From: Granulicella sp. L46
GTDB taxonomy: Bacteria; Acidobacteriota; Terriglobia; Terriglobales; Acidobacteriaceae
Direction: 5' to 3'
NCBI RefSeq assembly: GCF_009765785.1
Contig: NZ_LMUT01000012.1
Coordinates: 859,288 to 923,287, forward strand
Length of the DNA stretch: 64,000 nt
Positions 17,712-26,321 of the stretch are shown here, piece by piece. Made by a program: the position numbers and the translations under genes. The notes below the pieces were generated by a model that was not told the DNA's origin, made no database searches, and saw only the letters and a program-made list of their open reading frames with translations. Each line of letters starts with the position of its first letter. Position 1 is the first letter of the stretch.

Positions 17712-18398
17712 GTGGAGAAGAAGCGCATTCTGCTGAGCTGGTCGGGAGGCAAGGACAGCGCCTGGGCGCTGCACCTGCTGCGGGATCATCCCGAGTATGA
17801 GGTGGTGGGTCTGCTGACGACCGTCAACCAGCACTTCGGTCGTGTGGCCATGCATGGGTTTCGGGAAGAGCTACTGGACCTGCAGGGGAAGGCGGCGGGG
17901 CTGCCTCTGTGGAAGGTGCCGCTACCGTGGCCGTGCTCCAACGAGATCTACGAGGGCCTCATGGCCGAGGTGTGCCAGCGGGCGGTGGCCGAGGGGCTGC
18001 ATGGGATTGCGTTCGGTGATTTGTTTCTCGAGGACATACGAACGTACCGGGTGGAGAAGATGGCGGCTACAGGGCTGGAGCCAATCTTTCCCTGCTGGTT
18101 GATTCCGACTGACGAGCTGGCGCACTCGATGATTGCCGCGGGAATACGGGCGCACCTGGTGTGCGTTGATCCGCGCAAGATGGACAGGAAGTTTGCGGGT
18201 CGGGTGTTCGACGCCGAACTATTGGCTGAGCTGCCGGAGACGGTTGACCCTTGTGGGGAGCGTGGCGAGTTTCATACGTTCGTGAGCGGCGGGCCGATGT
18301 TCTCCGGTAGCATTGACGTGTCGCCCGGCGAGGTGGTCGAGCGCGACAGTTTTATCTATGCGGATCTCAACCCCATCACCAGCACGACACATTCTTAG
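17712..18398 (+). CDS. Dph6-like ATP pyrophosphatase (adenine nucleotide alpha hydrolase)
   Basis: 228 residues from the GTG at 17712; an upstream in-frame start would translate the 49-bp repeat. The N-terminus has the PP-loop ILLSWSGGKDSAWAL. Further family features are GIAFGDLFLEDIRTYR and PIFPCWLIPTDEL. This matches Dph6/MJ0570-type N-type ATP pyrophosphatases. The eukaryotic member amidates diphthine; bacteria lack diphthamide, so the bacterial substrate is unknown. The 3' end overlaps the next gene's signal-peptide region in another frame by 41 bp. Confidence 0.85.
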   Translation: MEKKRILLSWSGGKDSAWALHLLRDHPEYEVVGLLTTVNQHFGRVAMHGFREELLDLQGKAAGLPLWKVPLPWPCSNEIYEGLMAEVCQRAVAEGLHGIAFGDLFLEDIRTYRVEKMAATGLEPIFPCWLIPTDELAHSMIAAGIRAHLVCVDPRKMDRKFAGRVFDAELLAELPETVDPCGERGEFHTFVSGGPMFSGSIDVSPGEVVERDSFIYADLNPITSTTHS

Positions 18399-19986
18399 GG
18401 CTGCTTTGATTTGCCTCGGCGTGGGCATTGGGTGCCTGCCTGCGGTCTCTCGCGCGCAGGTGCTGGCGCAGAAGAACTGGGCGGGGTCGGGTGTGTCGGT
18501 TGAGCTGTGGTGGAAGCGGGCGGTGTTCTACCGGATCGATCCAACGAAATTTCAGGACTCGACGGGTAGTGGCAAGGGCGACCTGGCGGGGATTGCTGAG
18601 CGACTGGACTACCTGCAAGCGCTGGGCGTGGATGCGGTGATCGTAGAGACAGCGCCTGCAGGCGGCAAGGCGACGCTGCTGCCGACGGCCGAGGTGAGCA
18701 TGGCGTTCGATGCGCTGGTGCGCGAGGCCGTGGGGCGGCATGTGCGGGTGCTGGTGGACCTGGGAGCTCCAACGTCGCAGCAGGCGGACGCGCAGTATGT
18801 GCAGATGGCGCGGGCGTGGCTGAACCAGGGAGCCGCGGGAATTTTTGTTCCAACGCCGGTGCTGGAAAAGATCGATGGCGGAACGCACATTGCGCTGTTG
18901 CTGCAACAACTGCGCGCGCTGACCAACAGCTTTCCCGGAGAGCGAGTGTTGGTGGCCGACGGTGCGGCGCAACCGCAGGACGCGATGCTGCAGAATGGGC
19001 TGGCGAAGTATGCGCAACTGACGGCGAGTGCGCCGCTGGGGGCTGCGGGGACGGGCGGAGCTGTGCCGACGGTGGGGGTGCTGCGTCAAGAGTGGATGGC
19101 CGCTCTTGGCAATACTTCAGAGAACGCGGAGCCTGCGGCGGCAGCATCGGCTTCCGAATCTGCTGCGGCGGCGAACCCTGCGCGGGGACGGCATTCGCAA
19201 CGGCACGAGACCATGTCGCGGTCGCAGATGGCGAACAATCCGATGCTGGTGGCAGTGCGGGCGCCGGCTATTGCGGACCCTGCGCGGCGGCAGGCGATGG
19301 AACGGGCGCTGGCGGTGATGCTGCTGGCGTCGCGGTCGGCAGTGCTGCTGGACTATGGGCAGGAGCTGGGGTTGGAGATGGCGGGGATAAACCGGCCGCT
19401 GATGCAGTGGACGCCTACGAATGTGACGCGAAAGCCTGCGTCGCCGACGGACGCGCAAGCTGCGGCGGCCGGTGCCGGATATAAGTCCTTCCAGCCATAT
19501 ATACGACCGCTGCCAAAGAACCTTTTTCCGGCACCTGTGATGCCGGTCGTCGAGGAGGCGGATCTGCCGACTCCGGAGAAAATCGCAGTCATGCCGGGAT
19601 TTACAGCGGGGGAGGTTGATGCCGCGATGGTGGCTCCGAACGGTGCGTCCGCAAGTGTGGTGACGGAGACGTATGAGCCGCTGTCGCTACTGAATTTGTA
19701 TAAGCAACTGATCCGCCTGCATCACGACAATGCGACCGTGCGGAGTGGAGCGCAGACGGTGTTGAATCGCGATGACGTGGGCGCACTCGTGTGGGTGCGG
19801 CACGCGCCGGCCAACTCGCGCACCTCGACGACGGTGGTGGCGGCCTGTAATTTGTCGGACAGGCCGGTGGTGTTGACGGATCTTGGGGGAGTGGCGCTGA
19901 ACTCGATGCGGTCGCTGCTGCAGCCGGCGCCGGGGTATTTGATGAAGGTGGAGCCGGGGTCCGTGGTGGTGGGGGAGACGCGTTAA
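18358..19986 (+). CDS. GH13 alpha-amylase-like protein lacking catalytic residues
   Basis: 542 residues from the ATG at 18358, with a signal peptide (HILRAALICLGVGIGCLPAV). It follows the GH13 layout: WWKRAVFYRIDPTKFQDSTG and GDLAGIAERLDYLQALGVDAV near the start, ending in an alpha-glucosidase-like LLNLYKQLIRLH and beta C-domain. The conserved catalytic regions are replaced: where GFRxD is expected the text reads GAAGIFVPTPVLEK, the acid/base strand reads RVLVADGAA, and no HD box is seen before LLDYGQELGL. Probably an exported non-catalytic glycan-binding relative. Confidence 0.75.
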   Translation: MRISTPSPARHILRAALICLGVGIGCLPAVSRAQVLAQKNWAGSGVSVELWWKRAVFYRIDPTKFQDSTGSGKGDLAGIAERLDYLQALGVDAVIVETAPAGGKATLLPTAEVSMAFDALVREAVGRHVRVLVDLGAPTSQQADAQYVQMARAWLNQGAAGIFVPTPVLEKIDGGTHIALLLQQLRALTNSFPGERVLVADGAAQPQDAMLQNGLAKYAQLTASAPLGAAGTGGAVPTVGVLRQEWMAALGNTSENAEPAAAASASESAAAANPARGRHSQRHETMSRSQMANNPMLVAVRAPAIADPARRQAMERALAVMLLASRSAVLLDYGQELGLEMAGINRPLMQWTPTNVTRKPASPTDAQAAAAGAGYKSFQPYIRPLPKNLFPAPVMPVVEEADLPTPEKIAVMPGFTAGEVDAAMVAPNGASASVVTETYEPLSLLNLYKQLIRLHHDNATVRSGAQTVLNRDDVGALVWVRHAPANSRTSTTVVAACNLSDRPVVLTDLGGVALNSMRSLLQPAPGYLMKVEPGSVVVGETR

Positions 19987-20014
19987 GTTGTCAGTTCTCA
20001 GTTGTCAGTTCTCA
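19987..20014. repeat. Heptamer tandem repeat, inverse of the 11241 array
   Basis: Four 7-bp units alternating GTTGTCA and GTTCTCA directly after the GH13-like stop codon. GTTCTCA is the reverse complement of TGAGAAC. Confidence 0.85.
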
Positions 20015-20160
20015 GTTTTAGGTTCTAGTTCTTGCTTCTGGAGGTGTGAATCGGAGCGGAAAGCTGCTCGAGAACCTGCCTTGGACGTCATAACGCACAC
20101 GGGACGACTTCGCCGGAGGTCCTTCTGCTGCTACCCTGAAGTTACTGCGCAACCCGGCGT

Positions 20161-20250
20161 GGAGGGATGTGTGAGTGGTTGAAACAGGCGGTCTTGAAAA
20201 CCGCTTAGCCCTAACGGGCTACGGGGGTTCGAATCCCTCTCCCTCCGCCA
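20161..20250 (+). tRNA. tRNA-Ser(UGA)
   Basis: 90 nt including encoded CCA. Acceptor GGAGGGA pairs with TCCCTCC, discriminator G, anticodon loop CTTGAAA gives TGA, and a long variable arm (TAGCCCTAACGGGCTA) is typical of serine tRNA. T-arm is GGGGGTTCGAATCCCTC. It marks the left edge of the first variable region. Confidence 0.95.
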
Positions 20251-20380
20251 TTCAGTTTTAAGATGTGGACTCAGTGCCGGCCATAGTGAGATAAAGTGCA
20301 GAATACGCGCGCATACGTGCAAATTCGAGCCAAGAATGTGTGGTAGAGAAGCATCAGGAGCTTCTGGGCTTCGGCATTGG

Positions 20381-20413
20381 GCCTGAATTCTCCAAATATC
20401 GGAGAATTCGGGC
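20381..20413. terminator. Strong hairpin, possible terminator
   Basis: GCCTGAATTCTCC and GGAGAATTCGGGC pair over 13 bp with one T-G wobble around a 7-nt loop; TTTAAC follows. The short T-run makes it a weak terminator candidate; it may instead be a recombination or protein-binding site. Confidence 0.45.
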
Positions 20414-20539
20414 TTTAACAAATCGACCGGAGAAATTTGTTCCTCCACCTCACATCTCAGAGAGTCGAGCGACTCAACCCTTAGAAATTTGGCTAACGTG
20501 GTATTGACAGCTTGTCGGCGGAAGCGACCAGACTGTTTA

Positions 20540-20575
20540 GAAGCGGCGGTTCGATTCCGACTCTCGCCACCGCCA
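20540..20575 (+). pseudogene. tRNA-like 3' fragment
   Basis: GGCGGTTCGATTCCGAC resembles a T-arm (one stem mismatch) followed by TCTCGCCA. No matching 5' acceptor half (GGCGAGA) lies upstream, so it would be a remnant such as an old attachment site. Weak evidence. Confidence 0.25.
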
Positions 20576-20955
20576 AACCTTTAGAAACAGTAACTTATGG
20601 CTCTATTTTACCGGCATTGCTACAGGAAATCTAAGTTCATAATCGTGACACTCCAGTTCGGACGGGTAATGGCTCCTCAAGAAGAGGCTAACGCGATCGC
20701 CCGTGCATCTTTATATTTGAATCCGTCTAGTGGACAGATCTTCCCCCACCTCAAAGCAGTTATCCAGCCGAACGGCCGTGAGCGCCCCGGTTGAGCAGTT
20801 GCTTTGGCTGATGTCTCCTGTCGACGCTGAACCACCTTAACTAGGATTCCCGCAAGCGAGATTGCCACCGGAAATGCTATTCCAAACCGACCAGCTTTGA
20901 AAGGTGCTTTTTGCCGTCTTGTTCCTCTTGAAATCAGTCGCGGTGGCGAAGATAG

Positions 20956-21215
20956 CTATTGCAGGAGGGTGCCGTCGTGGCCGTTGACTTTGGGGTCTTC
21001 GGGGGGATGACCGTCGGGCTGGCTACCTTGTCGTCGGTGTCGAGGTCGAGGAGCTTGACGCCGGAGGTGCTGCGGCCGGCGGCGCGGACGCGCTTGGTGT
21101 CGATGCGGATGATCTTGCCGAATTGGCTGATGACCATCATCTCGGTAGTGTCGTCGACGAGGTTGATGCTAGTGACCTTGCCGATTTTGGAAGGAGGTCT
21201 TCATGTCGATGACGC
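20956..21215 (-). pseudogene. Decayed 3' end of gyrA (DNA gyrase subunit A)
   Basis: Read on the minus strand, the fragment starts at GKGVIDMKT and continues GKVTSINLVDDTTEMMVISQ, FGKIIRIDTKRVRAAG, RSTSGVKLLDLDTDDKV, a sequence typical of the last blades of the GyrA C-terminal domain. Two frame changes are needed: one near 21192 (after MKTS) and one near 20998, after which EDPKVNGHDGTLLQ and a stop fit a normal GyrA tail. The rest of the gene (more than 700 codons) is absent, so it cannot make gyrase. It is either a transposed scrap or a footprint of an element that used gyrA. Confidence 0.75.
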
Positions 21216-21623
21216 CCTTGCCTAAAGAGGCAATTGCAATTGGAACAATCCTCAAAGAGTAACCATTCACTGCGTTGTCTAAGCAAAGGCTCTCCATCTT
21301 GTCGGCACGCTCCACCTGCCAGAGCCGTCGCGGCGATGCGCGACGCCGTCCAGTTTATTCAAAGCTCCGATCCGAGCCAACAAATTATGTTTTCCTATCG
21401 AGCTACGGAATCCGAAGGGCTAGATCCTCTGTTGAGCAAAACGGCCCATTATGTGAGCGCGGGACCCGTTCGGGGGCAGCTAGAAAAAGAATAGGAACTT
21501 GATTTTCACAGGAAAATGCGCACGGAGTGATCCTCAACTCCAAATCTCGTGGCACAATTAATTTCACAATCTACGTGTCACCAGCATTGCCTCGCCCCCC
21601 TGAACTTGGCACTCAAGGGGGGC
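21216..21623. other. Gap before the methyltransferase gene
   Basis: About 400 bp. A frame on the plus strand from about 21234 encodes a composition-poor peptide without motifs, so I do not call it. The promoter of the methyltransferase gene must lie here. Confidence 0.35.
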
Positions 21624-23054
21624 ATGTCATTTCAGTTATGGGGCGTGTTTGTGGCAGCCAATGCTTCAACTCTTTCGATCAGTCAGGGACTGCTTACTTC
21701 ACTTAAGCTGAACCCTAAGAACCCCCGCGTTCATAGCAACAAACAAATCCGTCAAATTGCGCAAAGCATTGAAGCTTTTGGGTTCAATGTGCCGATTTTA
21801 GTGGACAAGAATCTCAACGTAATCGCTGGCCATGGGCGTGTGCTGGCTGCACGCTCGCTTGAGTTGAATCACGTCCCGATAATTCACCTTGAGCATTTGA
21901 ACGAACATCAACAACGAGCGTTCCTGCTTGCAGATAATAGGCTGTGCGAGAACGCCAGGTGGGACGACCGACTGCTAGGGGAACAGTTGCAGATTCTTGC
22001 CGAGGCAGAACTCGACTTCAGTCTGGATGTAATCGGATTCGAGACATCAGAAATCGATCTTCTGATCGACGGCCTATCGTCAGCGAGCGCGAACGATTCC
22101 GATCCAGCGGACGATATTCCCGAGCCCCAAGGGCCAACCGTCACTCACCCTGGAGACGTATGGCAACTCGGTCGGCACCGAATAGCTTGCGCGGATAGCC
22201 TCCGAATAGAAAGCTACCAGCTCATGGAAGGAAAACTGGCTCGGGCGGTCATCGCTGATCCTCCCTATAATGTCCAAATTGATGGTCATGCGAGTGGCCT
22301 GGGCAAGGTCCGCCATCGAGACTTTGCGATGGCTTCGGGAGAGATGTCATCCGCGGAGTTTACCGATTTCCTAAGCAAAGCGATGAAAGCGGCTGTGGCA
22401 AACAGTATCAGTGGCGCTATCAACTTCTACTTCATGGACTGGCGCCACATCAGCGAGATTCTTGCCGCGGGCAAAGAGGCGTACCCATGTCTATTGAATT
22501 TATGTGTCTGGACCAAAGACAACGCAGGTATGGGTAGCTTTTACAGGAGCGGACACGAATTGATCTTCGTGTTCAAAAACGGAAATGGAAAGCATCAAAA
22601 TAACGTTCAACTGGGCCAGTTTGGAAGGAACCGCACGAACGTCTGGAGTTATGCAGGCGCGAATTCGTTCTCTCGATCGAATTCCGAAGGCAACCTTCTT
22701 GCCCTACATCCTACAGTGAAGCCCGTCGCGCTCGTGTCTGATGCCATTATGGACTGCACGTCTCGTGGAGACATTATTCTCGACCCATTCCTCGGTAGCG
22801 GGACGACCATTATTGCGGCAGAACGGACTCGACGAATTTGCTGCGGGATCGAACTCGATCCGCGATATGTCGATACTGCCATTCGACGGTGGCAAAGATT
22901 TACAGGCCAGTCTGCAGTCTGCGCGGGTAGTGGCGAGTTTTTCGATGCCCGGCAGGAGAACAGGATGGTTTGCAGCGGCAATGAACCGGACGATCTAAAT
23001 GTCGAACAAGTGAGATCGACCAATAAAAGCCTGACTCCAGGAGGGCAACAATGA
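21624..23054 (+). CDS. ParB-domain DNA methyltransferase (beta-class N6-A/N4-C type)
   Basis: 476 residues from the ATG at 21624, close behind AAGGGGGG; an upstream GTG at 21549 is possible. The first about 120 residues form a ParB/Srx-type domain (NPRVHSNKQIRQIAQSIEAF, VIAGHGRVLAA). The methyltransferase half has DPPYNV near 212 and later DPFLGSGTTIIAAE near 389. The order motif IV then motif I is that of beta-class amino-methyltransferases. It overlaps the next gene by 4 bp (ATGA). Phages and integrated elements carry such fusions; no restriction enzyme is adjacent, so it is probably an orphan protecting or regulatory enzyme. Confidence 0.85.
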   Translation: MSFQLWGVFVAANASTLSISQGLLTSLKLNPKNPRVHSNKQIRQIAQSIEAFGFNVPILVDKNLNVIAGHGRVLAARSLELNHVPIIHLEHLNEHQQRAFLLADNRLCENARWDDRLLGEQLQILAEAELDFSLDVIGFETSEIDLLIDGLSSASANDSDPADDIPEPQGPTVTHPGDVWQLGRHRIACADSLRIESYQLMEGKLARAVIADPPYNVQIDGHASGLGKVRHRDFAMASGEMSSAEFTDFLSKAMKAAVANSISGAINFYFMDWRHISEILAAGKEAYPCLLNLCVWTKDNAGMGSFYRSGHELIFVFKNGNGKHQNNVQLGQFGRNRTNVWSYAGANSFSRSNSEGNLLALHPTVKPVALVSDAIMDCTSRGDIILDPFLGSGTTIIAAERTRRICCGIELDPRYVDTAIRRWQRFTGQSAVCAGSGEFFDARQENRMVCSGNEPDDLNVEQVRSTNKSLTPGGQQ

Positions 23055-23509
23055 AATCCGGGGACACACGGAACTACAAAGTTGGCTATGGTAAGCCGCC
23101 AACGGCGTCTCAATTCCAAAAAGGTGTATCGGGCAATCCCAAGGGGAGGCCTAAGAACCAATCGACGTTTGACTCGATCCTAAAAAAAGAGGTTAATTCG
23201 CAGATCTTAGTTACCGAAAACGGCAAGCGCAAACGCATCTCGAAAATGCAGGCGGTTGCCAAGGTGCTAGTCAACAATGCCGTGAAGGGCGGTCGATCGG
23301 ACCTAAAAATGCTCATCGCGAGACTCTCGCTATGGGAGAATGAAATCCCGACTGAAACTAGCGGTTCAACTTTTCGTGACGGATTGGAGGCGAATGTGAA
23401 GGAGTTCGAGATCCCTAAAACGCGAGAAGAGGTAGAGCGCCGGATCGCAGAGCTTCTCTCTAAACCGAGTTCGAAGATCGTAAAGATCGATTCAGAGGAA
23501 ACGGAATAA
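23051..23509 (+). CDS. DUF5681 protein
   Basis: 152 residues. The N-terminal 50 carry the family hallmark YKVGYGKPPTASQFQKGVSG and NPKGRP. The rest is helical and basic, without catalytic motifs. DUF5681 genes commonly follow ParB-methyltransferase genes in integrated elements; it could be a small DNA-binding or terminase-small-subunit-like protein (inference). Translationally coupled to the methyltransferase. Confidence 0.8.
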   Translation: MKSGDTRNYKVGYGKPPTASQFQKGVSGNPKGRPKNQSTFDSILKKEVNSQILVTENGKRKRISKMQAVAKVLVNNAVKGGRSDLKMLIARLSLWENEIPTETSGSTFRDGLEANVKEFEIPKTREEVERRIAELLSKPSSKIVKIDSEETE

Positions 23510-23626
23510 AAGAATTGCTTGGCGAAATGTGACGAGTGCTTTTCCGTAGTCAGTAAAAGGGAGCGAGGAGCCTTCTCTTCAGGCGTTCGAGCGCTAGCAC
23601 AAAGCTTAGAAGCTGACGCACGTCGC

Positions 23627-25336
23627 TTAATGGAGAAGGCGCTGCTTCTCCCATTCCATCGAGAGATTGGTCGTTAGCTGCGCGACCGTAAGCAACGGGG
23701 AATGGTCCCCTCTGAGGACTGCCTCCGCCCATTGAGGAGATAACGTCACAAGCCGCAGGAGCCGCGCAGTATAGTGTCGTTCCATGCCGGCACGCCGGGC
23801 CAGCTCGCGCATAGTCCTGATTTCACCATTGACGATCCACTTGTACCACGTTCTGGCCAGGGTTACGGCCTTGACCAGCGAAGGCAGTGCATCTTGATTA
23901 GGCTGCTCGTCGCTGGTAAGAATCAACCGAACCTCGCTGCCTCTCCGGGCGAATTGGAACGGTTCTCGAATCTCGACCAGCCCCGAGACCTCGGAGTTGG
24001 CCTCCCGACCAAGAAACTCTCGACCAATGGCGCCCCGGTCTATTTCGATGAGCAACTCGGAGGGCATCACCACAATCCGGGCTCGCGTCAACCCGACGAC
24101 CTCGTCCTTCTGCCTTACCGTGCCATCAATCAACAAGGCCGCGCGGTGACGAGCCGCGGAGATCAACAGCTTCATATCTCGTACGTCGAGCCCAGGAAAC
24201 TGATCTGCAACCCGTATGGGGTCGGCCAGGAAAGAGCTGATTGAAAACAACACTCGGGTCTCGATTTCGACCGCCGGGAGGCATCTGATGGGGGCCGAGT
24301 ACCCTTTGTCCCTCAGCATGTAGTAAAAGTAGCGTCGCCCATTCTTATTTGCATGGGTCGGCGTGTAGATCTTTCCATCCGCCGTCGTAAGCCTGCCCTG
24401 CAGCATGCGACCCGATGCAAGATTATGTTTTGTTTTGCGAGACACCCGATTCTCTTTCAGGAGATTCGCAGATCGATCCCACGTCTTAACATCAACGATC
24501 GGTTCGTGCTTGCCCGGGTACAGCACCCCTTTATGGATTGTCTTGCCGATGTACACCGTATTGTTGAGCAGGTGATAGAGGGTTCCTCGAGAGAGTACGG
24601 AGCCACCAAACTGTCGTCCAGTCGAGCTGGTCCTCCGTTTGCTTCGGATCTCGGATCCCTTCAAGTTCTCCTGCAACGCAGTCACACTTCGCAGTTCGAG
24701 ATACAAAGCGAAGATCTTTCGCACCACCTCCGCTTCTTTTGGATTGACGACCAACTGATGATTGGCCAAGTCATAGCCCAGCGGAACGAGCCCTCCCATC
24801 CACATGCCTTTCTTCTTGGAGGCAGCCACCTTATCCCGGATCCGCTCCCCAGTGACCTCCCTCTCGAACTGAGCAAACGAGAGCAGAACGTTGAGGGTGA
24901 GCCGCCCCATCGAGGAGGTGGTATTGAACTGCTGGGTAACGGAAACGAAGCTGACGCCCTTGCTGTCGAAGGACTCCACAATCCGAGCGAAGTCGGAGAG
25001 CGACCGCGTCAAGCGATCTACCTTATAGACAACAACTGTATCGACCTTTCCCGCAGAGATATCGGTCAAGAGTTTCTTTAGCCCGGGCCGTTCCATGTTC
25101 CCACCAGAAAAACCGCCATCATCATAGTGGGCGGAGATCATCTGCCAACCCTCATGCTTCTGGCTCAGGACAAAGGCCTCACAGGCCTCCCGCTGCGCAT
25201 GCAAAGAGTTGAAGGACTGGTCAAGACCCTCTTCTGAAGACTTGCGGGTATAGATGGCGCAGCGGGTGGGCTTACCGGATGGGATCACTTCCTTCTCCGA
25301 GTTGATTTCGTTCCGAAAAAGGCTGGACCGGACCAC
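23627..25336 (-). CDS. Large serine recombinase
   Basis: 569 residues. The resolvase domain (about 25-175) has the nucleophile region CAIYTRKSSEEG, then YKVDRLTRSLSDFARIVE and FERE. The recombinase domain follows (about 195-290; YTGRQFGGSVLSRGTLYHLLNNTVYIGKT). The C-terminal part (about 300-569) lacks a clear zinc ribbon but has coiled and helical segments. Enzymes of this class integrate and excise mobile elements with no topological bias. It shares 52 bp with the upstream DUF2924 gene, an arrangement often seen in acidobacterial and proteobacterial elements. Confidence 0.9.
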   Translation of the reverse strand: MVRSSLFRNEINSEKEVIPSGKPTRCAIYTRKSSEEGLDQSFNSLHAQREACEAFVLSQKHEGWQMISAHYDDGGFSGGNMERPGLKKLLTDISAGKVDTVVVYKVDRLTRSLSDFARIVESFDSKGVSFVSVTQQFNTTSSMGRLTLNVLLSFAQFEREVTGERIRDKVAASKKKGMWMGGLVPLGYDLANHQLVVNPKEAEVVRKIFALYLELRSVTALQENLKGSEIRSKRRTSSTGRQFGGSVLSRGTLYHLLNNTVYIGKTIHKGVLYPGKHEPIVDVKTWDRSANLLKENRVSRKTKHNLASGRMLQGRLTTADGKIYTPTHANKNGRRYFYYMLRDKGYSAPIRCLPAVEIETRVLFSISSFLADPIRVADQFPGLDVRDMKLLISAARHRAALLIDGTVRQKDEVVGLTRARIVVMPSELLIEIDRGAIGREFLGREANSEVSGLVEIREPFQFARRGSEVRLILTSDEQPNQDALPSLVKAVTLARTWYKWIVNGEIRTMRELARRAGMERHYTARLLRLVTLSPQWAEAVLRGDHSPLLTVAQLTTNLSMEWEKQRLLH

Positions 25337-25692
25337 TTTGTTCCCGTGATATGAGTTGCAATTGAGGAAAGGCTTTTGTAGGCCATTCTGTCGTACTCAT
25401 AGCCATCCTTGGTTACCGCCACCTCGTGGAGCTTGCCCCTCCATTCCCGCACGATGCGGGTGCCTGCTTTCAGCCGTTTGGAATCATTGGCCCGGGCTTG
25501 AGGCAGGTTTCTGGAAGATAGGTCATGGGCCTTCTCTTGGATACGGAAGGCCAGCACCGGCCGCATCAGTTCCCTTCGAAGCCCAGGAATCGGAGAATTT
25601 CCGAATTGCTCCTCCCAAAGTTCCGCTAACTGTGAGCGCGTCATTCCGGATAGTTGTTCAATAAGATTGCTGATCGTGATTTGATCGCCCAT
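25285..25692 (-). CDS. DUF2924 protein
   Basis: 135 residues. An early helical region (SRSQLAELWEEQFG-like, seen here as MTRSQLAELWEEQFGNSPIP) is followed by RELMRPVLAFRIQEKAHDL and the strand-rich LKAGTRIVREWRGKLHEVAV. These match DUF2924, nearly always next to a large serine recombinase and probably its accessory DNA-binding or directionality factor (inference). Its 3' end overlaps the recombinase start by 52 bp, suggesting translational coupling. Confidence 0.85.
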   Translation of the reverse strand: MGDQITISNLIEQLSGMTRSQLAELWEEQFGNSPIPGLRRELMRPVLAFRIQEKAHDLSSRNLPQARANDSKRLKAGTRIVREWRGKLHEVAVTKDGYEYDRMAYKSLSSIATHITGTKWSGPAFFGTKSTRRRK

Positions 25693-25926
25693 GCTGCCGG
25701 ACCTCTCTCCGACATAGATAGTGACGCTCTGCGCGCGCGCACAGTCAAGTCAAAACGTAGTTTCACCTGTCGGAGCAGGCCTCCGGGCGGAATACTGGAT
25801 ACATGCAATTTCTGGCTCACGTAGCGCTTGTAGCCCCACAAACGGCCGTCCGCAAACCCGAAGTTGCCGAAAACGCGGGCGGTCTCAACGGGTCGATGCA
25901 ACACTATCTGATTTGGAGGTGGTGTT

Positions 25927-26106
25927 GTGAGACAAGGGAGACGGTATGGGCTTTCTGCGGAGCAGAAGGCTGAGATATGGCAGCGTTGGAAGGTGGGCGA
26001 GTCATTGCATGAGATTGGTCGCGCGTTCGGCAAGGAGCATGGCTCGATCCACTTTCTGTTATCGCAGCACGGCGGGATCGCTCCGGCAGTCCTCCGCGCC
26101 ATCTAA
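25927..26106 (+). pseudogene. IS30-family transposase, N-terminal remnant
   Basis: A GTG preceded by GGAGGTGG opens a 59-codon frame: YGLSAEQKAEIWQRWKVGES, LHEIGRAFGKEHGSIH, HGGIAP, then a stop. This is the N-terminal HTH of IS30-type transposases; the catalytic DDE part is missing. TCAACGGGTCGATGCAACAC just upstream resembles an IS30-type end. Confidence 0.6.
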
Positions 26107-26132
26107 GCTCGGACAACGTCAGGTCACTATCG

Positions 26133-26285
26133 GGCCGGCTGTTGAGTGCTGGCCTTGACCTTCGCACGGTACAGGCGAGGATGAGGCACAGTGACATAAA
26201 CCTCACCTATGAGGTACCTGCGGTCGCAAGAGGAAGCAGATACACAGGCAAGATCGATGCTATCCAGTGGACAGCATTAATCTGA
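26133..26285 (+). pseudogene. Tyrosine recombinase (integrase), C-terminal remnant
   Basis: The frame reads LLSAGLDLRTVQARMRHSDI followed by NLTYEV and a stop, matching the C-terminal box II of phage-type integrases (LLxAGVDLRTVQxxMxHSDI). The catalytic Arg and most of the protein are absent. It may be what remains of the island's own integrase. Confidence 0.6.
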
Positions 26286-26321
26286 CACTTGACACCTATC
26301 TAGAGTTCAAACGGTCACCTG

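Larger units (their letters stand above)
20251..20955. other. Gene-free island edge
   Basis: About 700 bp with no supported gene. Contents: a 13-bp hairpin at 20381-20413, a tRNA-like 3' fragment at 20540-20575, then unannotated sequence with lower GC bias. Frames of 60-70 codons here show no motif and no good ribosome binding site. Confidence 0.5.

Noticed and set aside
21234..21494. Small gene upstream of the methyltransferase
   Set aside because: Mixed low-complexity peptide, alternative frames equally open, no ribosome binding site.
24353..25081. Forward frame opposite the recombinase
   Set aside because: The serine recombinase frame has complete family motifs; the forward frame has none.
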